A stretch of 64,000 bases of DNA from Physella acuta (Eukaryota > Mollusca > Gastropoda > Physidae), in the NCBI RefSeq assembly GCF_028476545.1, contig NW_026732377.1, positions 62,001 through 126,000 of the forward strand, given 5' to 3'. The stretch's first letter is position 1, and every line of letters starts with the position of its first letter. Position numbers and translations under genes: made by a program. The notes below the pieces were generated by a model, which was not told where the DNA came from, searched no databases, and saw only the letters and a list, made by a program, of their open reading frames with translations. Positions 60,043 through 64,000 of this stretch are shown here, one piece after another.

Positions 60043-60231
60043 TCAATTTTCCCATTCCCGTCCATCTATACTGAGCATCCTCCTTTTGTCTTTCCCTAAA
60101 TATGAGGACTTATCGCCACAACTTGTAAAAAAAACAATCTCCTGTAAGGATGTTATAAATGTAAAAAATGTGCATAGCGTAAGAAAAACTGCAGTCACCC
60201 AAAGTGAAATGTTTGTGCTGAATTTAGCCAT
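60043..60231 (-). CDS. Possible short secreted peptide or first exon
   Basis: An ATG-started 62-codon frame begins MAKFSTNISLWVTAVFLTL with a hydrophobic core of about 20 residues as in a signal peptide, then a short tail with KDKRR, a possible prohormone-convertase site. It matches no family I know. The AT-rich context and the short length make chance quite possible. Confidence 0.25.
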   Translation of the reverse strand: MAKFSTNISLWVTAVFLTLCTFFTFITSLQEIVFFTSCGDKSSYLGKDKRRMLSIDGREWEN

Positions 60232-60239
60232 GTCAGACT

Positions 60240-60791
60240 AGTGTTTTACAAAAATAAAAATATGTTTTAGACCCGGTAATTCATTTGGTAGTTGGAACTT
60301 TATTTTAAACTTCCGTGTGAACTCGGTATATGGAAGATATATGGAAGAGAACAATATGTACCACCACACCCCCGCCTTGAAATTAGATCCACCCACCACC
60401 ATACTCGAGCCAGGTACCTAATTAAGCTGAGTAAGCTCAACCACACTGTTCTATGATATCACACAATCAAACACACACAAAGATATGTATTACCTTACAC
60501 AAGTGAACCTTACAAACCCACATCTTCTGTTCGGTACTAGATCTAGATCTAAGCCAAGGGCGCTTTTTCCTCCAACGCCATCTCAAATCCAATTATACTC
60601 AAATAATTGCTTTACAGCTTGAATTGCTAGACACTCGATGCGACAAGTTTAATTACAAAAATAATACTTCACTTTAAAAAAAAAACATACTCAGAATCCC
60701 TTTGAATCTATCTATAGAAAGTAAATTAGTTGTGGTAATTCCTGTGTGATACCTAAGCTCTGGTTAATGAAGTCAGGGATTTGCACGTCAG

Positions 60792-60826
<35 letters not shown>

Positions 60827-61019
60827 ATGAGCGTGTACTTGAAGCCTAGCCTTAAACGTCTTCTACGTTTCATACTTTAATTAATCAACTTTATATTTCC
60901 CCGGCATGAAGCTTAACCCATTCCTTCATACCCAGGTTTTATTGTCAAAGTAAACCTAACCTTAACCATACCCAGGCTCTGTTTTCAAAACAAAACAAAC
61001 CTAACCTTAACCAGTAGAA
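60240..61019. other. No gene seen
   Basis: A (GT)n run lies at 60790-60826. Otherwise ordinary sequence. Confidence 0.45.
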
Positions 61020-61167
61020 CAACTACCCCCCCAATAAAACATACTTTATATAGAAAATATATACTTTTATCAGTTTCCGCCCCGGAGAATTAAGTCCGCC
61101 CCTCCCCCCGAAAATTCTAAGTGCCCTCCCCTCCTCCACGCAGAAAAAAAGTCTGAAAGAAACACTG
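61020..61167. mobile_element. Poly-G hAT-type MITE (copy e), reverse, left end missing
   Basis: C runs, TATATAGAAAATATATACTT and the terminal GTCTGAAAGAAACACTG match the family. Confidence 0.65.
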
Positions 61168-61310
61168 TAAACGACACCTATAATGAAGTGGAAAACTACA
61201 AACAAAAAAAGCTTTTTAAAATTAATGACAGATAAAATTAGAAGGATAGTCGTGGACAGGGAGACACGTCAAGAGGAAAAGTACAGGTGCGCCTAGTTAT
61301 TACCTGGAGT

Positions 61311-61656
61311 CAGAGGCGTAGTGTGGGGGGGGGGGGCTAGGGGGGGGGTGCGGGCCGCACCGGGTGACACCATTTAGGGGAGTGACACCAAGGCAAAAAA
61401 TAGCAAAATATATAGATACAAATTTGAGGGGGGGGGAGGTGGATGGGTGGGTTGCAAATCGAAAGTTTTTGAGGGGTGGGGGTGCAAATCGAAAGTTTGA
61501 TGGGGGGGGGGTGCAAATCGAAAGTTTGATGGGGGGGGTGCAAATTGAAAGTTTGAGGAGGGGGGGGGGGGTGGAAATCGAAAATTTAAAGTTTGTCACC
61601 GGGAAGGGTCGCTACGCCTCTGGGGGGTGACACCATTAAGTGCCGCTACGCCACTG
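61311..61656. mobile_element. hAT-like MITE, GGCGTAG family, complete copy
   Basis: The element is 346 bp, with terminal inverted repeats CAGAGGCGTAG and CAGTGGCGTAGCGG (right end read in reverse). It is flanked by the 8-bp duplication CCTGGAGT at 61303-61310 and 61657-61664. Such duplications with CAG ends are typical of hAT elements. The interior is GTGCAAATCGAAAGTTTG repeats split by G runs, with no gene. Confidence 0.85.
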
Positions 61657-61737
61657 CCTGGAGTGGTGTTCTACTTCTGCTGCGGGAGTTTGTATATTAT
61701 GATAGTAAGGTTACTTTAACAGAAGCATATGGAGCAT

Positions 61738-61950
61738 ATGTAGAGTTCACTTGTCTCTCTGACTGTGGTATATGAAGGGAAGGTGTGGTCAGCATTATGC
61801 CCAGTTGTCTTTTACTTTCCCAAACGTGAGTCAGGTACCCATTAGGGCTGTTTGAACTCAGTTTCGTTCTAAGGACTCGGGCCAGGGATTCGATCTTATG
61901 AATTATGAGTTAGTCCTGGTGTGCGCTACCATCCAACCACGCCGCTCCAA
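61738..61950 (-). mobile_element. tRNA-derived SINE (copy 8)
   Basis: A minus-strand copy with head GGAGCGGCGTGGTTGGATGG, a diverged B-box region and the conserved GGTACCTGACTCACGTTTGG body. Confidence 0.7.
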
Positions 61951-62149
61951 AACTACTTATTATAATTAGAAAATATAGCAAATTATTTATCATGAAAACA
62001 ACATTGAAGTCTAAAATTGGTGTTGTATTCGTTCCAAGTAGGAGATAATACAAAGAAAACGTAATTTTAAAAAATCAATAGAGTTTAATTACATGGTTTG
62101 ATAACATGTTTGACTCTAAGTCACCTTCAAAGACAGTTAAAAAAACAGA

Positions 62150-62515
62150 TTAAAAACAAAATAACCTACTCAAACACTAGACCATACATTACCACTAACC
62201 TACACACAGCACTAACATACAATGCCAACGACTTACACACAACACTAACCCCCACACAAAACTACACACTAAAACACCAACTTACACACAGCAATATCCT
62301 AGATTCAACACCAAAATACACACAACAAAACTAACATACACACAACACTAACCCTCAAACAAAACTACACACTAAAACGTCAACTTACACACAGCATTAT
62401 CGTACACACAGCACAAAGTTACATACAACAAAACTACTTAGTCCCCTCACAACACTATCCACAACACTAGCCCCCCACACAATACTAAACTACACACAAC
62501 ACTACATCGAACCAC
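62150..62515. repeat. CACACAACACTAAC-type degenerate repeats
   Basis: A/C-rich units of CACACAACACTAACC and ACTACACACTAAAAC recur with drift. The short plus frame in it is a shadow. Confidence 0.75.
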
Positions 62516-63490
62516 TAACCCACATTCCAGGGATTATTAAGTAGCCAGAGTGACATGACGCTATAGTTAGGTGAAACACGTGAGACGAGTGTCCCAGTTT
62601 CACACCTTTTTAACCGGAAAACTTGCACCTGGCTAACAAGGAACAACACCAATATGCCAAATTGACTTATGGAAAGTAGCCTTATGGGCGCAACCATTTA
62701 AAGAAAAGAAAGGGACAAGTAGTAAACTAATCCTAGAGCCCGCAAGAGATCTAGGCAGTGCGTCACTTTTATTTCGCGTCAAGTACCTTAAGTGTGTGAG
62801 TAAACGGCTACTTCATCGACCTAGTTTTAGACATGGACAGCGATGTTCGAGGTGATTTCTTGAGATTAATGTTGTGGGCGGGTTGATGTGGGAGGGGCGA
62901 AAGAAATAAAAAGAATGACACATGCAAAGATTAATACAGATCATTAGCTAATTGCCATTGTGATTAGAGTATTATTCAAGCCCTCGCTTGCATGATGACA
63001 GCAGACCACATCTCTGTGTCCTTTCGTCAAGCTTACATTTAATAAAAACCAGTTAAGTGCCCCTCCCTAGCTGAGCTCGGCGCAGTACCAACAGCCCCCC
63101 CCCCCCCCCCCCGCAACTTTTAAATTTTTACCACATTCAAATGTTTTTCTCATATTGACCACAAGCCGATTCCCCTCTCAAAATTCCTACAGTCCGAGGT
63201 GCCTTTCAAAATGACCACATCCAATTGCCGCTCGAAAATTTACCTCATCACCCCCCCCCCCCACCTTAATATATGCATTCAGAGGCACCTTTTAAAATGA
63301 CCACATTAAATGCCCCTCGCAAATTGACCTCATCATGATACGAAGAGGGAAAGTACTGGATGTTATTGCTATTAATGAATTTTTTTTTCCAGAGTTTTGT
63401 CATCTGTGATTTTGTCTAGTTTTTACAGACAAACCAACCTTGAGCATAGACGTTACTGGAATGCCCCATCCATTGTAACAAAAAATGTCT
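62516..63490. other. No gene seen
   Basis: Poly-C runs at 63094-63112 and 63250-63262, with roughly 100-bp duplicated phrases between (GACCACA..TGCC.CTC.AAATT.ACCTCATCA). Confidence 0.45.
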
Positions 63491-63769
63491 TCAAAAATTA
63501 AAATAATTAAATGTACAAGCAATCCTGTTTAGTGTCTGACCACATTCGTTAGTAGTTTGAAAAATGGAATAAACCAAAGAAATATCAAATAAAATTTTTG
63601 AGTGAGCAGTTCGCTCCTTTCGTAGCTCAATGTTCGTTGAATGAAATATTGTTCCTTGTGAACTGACATAGATATCTGAAAAGCCCATAACTATACTTTC
63701 TTCTTTTTCTTCTTCGTTCTTAATCGTAATGAATAACTGGATTTCATCCAACTCAATTACGTATTGCAT
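63491..63769 (-). CDS. Unrecognised 92-codon frame
   Basis: An ATG-started frame, open about 15 codons further upstream, reading MQYVIELDEIQLFITIKNEE with an acidic run and ending TGA at 63491. The composition is protein-like (Glu, Ile, Ser, few simple repeats). It could be an exon. No family recognised. Confidence 0.3.
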   Translation of the reverse strand: MQYVIELDEIQLFITIKNEEEKEESIVMGFSDIYVSSQGTIFHSTNIELRKERTAHSKILFDISLVYSIFQTTNECGQTLNRIACTFNYFNF

Positions 63770-63804
63770 TTCAACTTTTTTTTTATCTTCACGGCCGTTC
63801 TGAC

Positions 63805-64000
63805 TCCGATTTCAGCTTTTCTTTCTGCCTTTGTTTCTATAGCTTTTGCCCATCCAAGAACAAACTACAAGGTAGCAGTTGTTTAATTTTGGAGGTTTTT
63901 TTTCTCGTAAATGGGTCACTGTCCTCAGGTACTGAACCTCATCTACCCAGGGACCATACTTTCTCAAAACCAGCTAATTTTGCTACGACTTTACAGATTT
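63805..64000 (+). repeat. Dispersed repeat (TTTCAGCCTG family), third copy, runs off the window
   Basis: GACTCCGATTTCAGCTTTTC, AACTACAAGGTAGCAGTTGT and ATTTTGGAGGTTTTTTTTCT align with the other two copies. Confidence 0.55.

Overview
The window is nuclear DNA from an animal, most likely a gastropod mollusc, possibly a heterobranch or freshwater snail. The evidence is a spliced family 9 cellulase with cellulose-binding modules (known from molluscs), GT-AG introns, tRNA-derived SINEs, many short DNA transposons, and very abundant AT, CA and poly-G simple repeats. The species call is inference. Most of the sequence is intron or repeat.

Layout. From 1 to about 2.3 kb there are only repeats: a hAT-like end, a SINE, a poly-G element and a long AT/ATGTAT microsatellite. 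From 2605 to 26422 a 17-exon plus-strand gene encodes a secreted 719-residue endoglucanase: signal peptide, two CBM2-like modules, linker, GH9 catalytic domain. The exon phases all fit and the summed exons are exactly 720 codons. Its introns hold a 1.3 kb 27-bp minisatellite, hAT MITEs, SINEs, a CTAGATCT-rich block with a possible nested gene, and several tandem arrays built from the gene's own splice sites. From 29905 to 31534 a three-exon minus-strand gene encodes a Rho-family GTPase with no visible lipidation motif. From 32 to 40 kb there is no recognisable gene, only minisatellites and MITEs.

From 40734 to 48075 lies a whole-looking, young LTR retrotransposon with 999-bp LTRs, a 4-bp target duplication and one 1518-codon Gag-Pol frame. 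The integrase precedes the reverse transcriptase, as in the Gmr1 branch of Ty3/Gypsy. Its LTRs carry tRNA-like sequence. From 50103 to 58380 lies an 8.3 kb near-perfect palindrome with a 6-bp target duplication: two 3.3 kb arms, each with a C2H2 zinc-finger reading frame and repeated palindromic motifs, around a 1.7 kb tandem-repeat centre. Its ends and duplication length resemble Polintons, but no Polinton core gene is visible, so it is probably a non-autonomous relic. From 58.4 to 64 kb there are a Charlie-like hAT element, further MITEs, a SINE and two weak small reading frames.

The best candidates for something undescribed are the splice-site tandem duplications in the cellulase gene, the giant palindromic zinc-finger element, and the tRNA-like modules inside the LTRs and a neighbouring foldback element.
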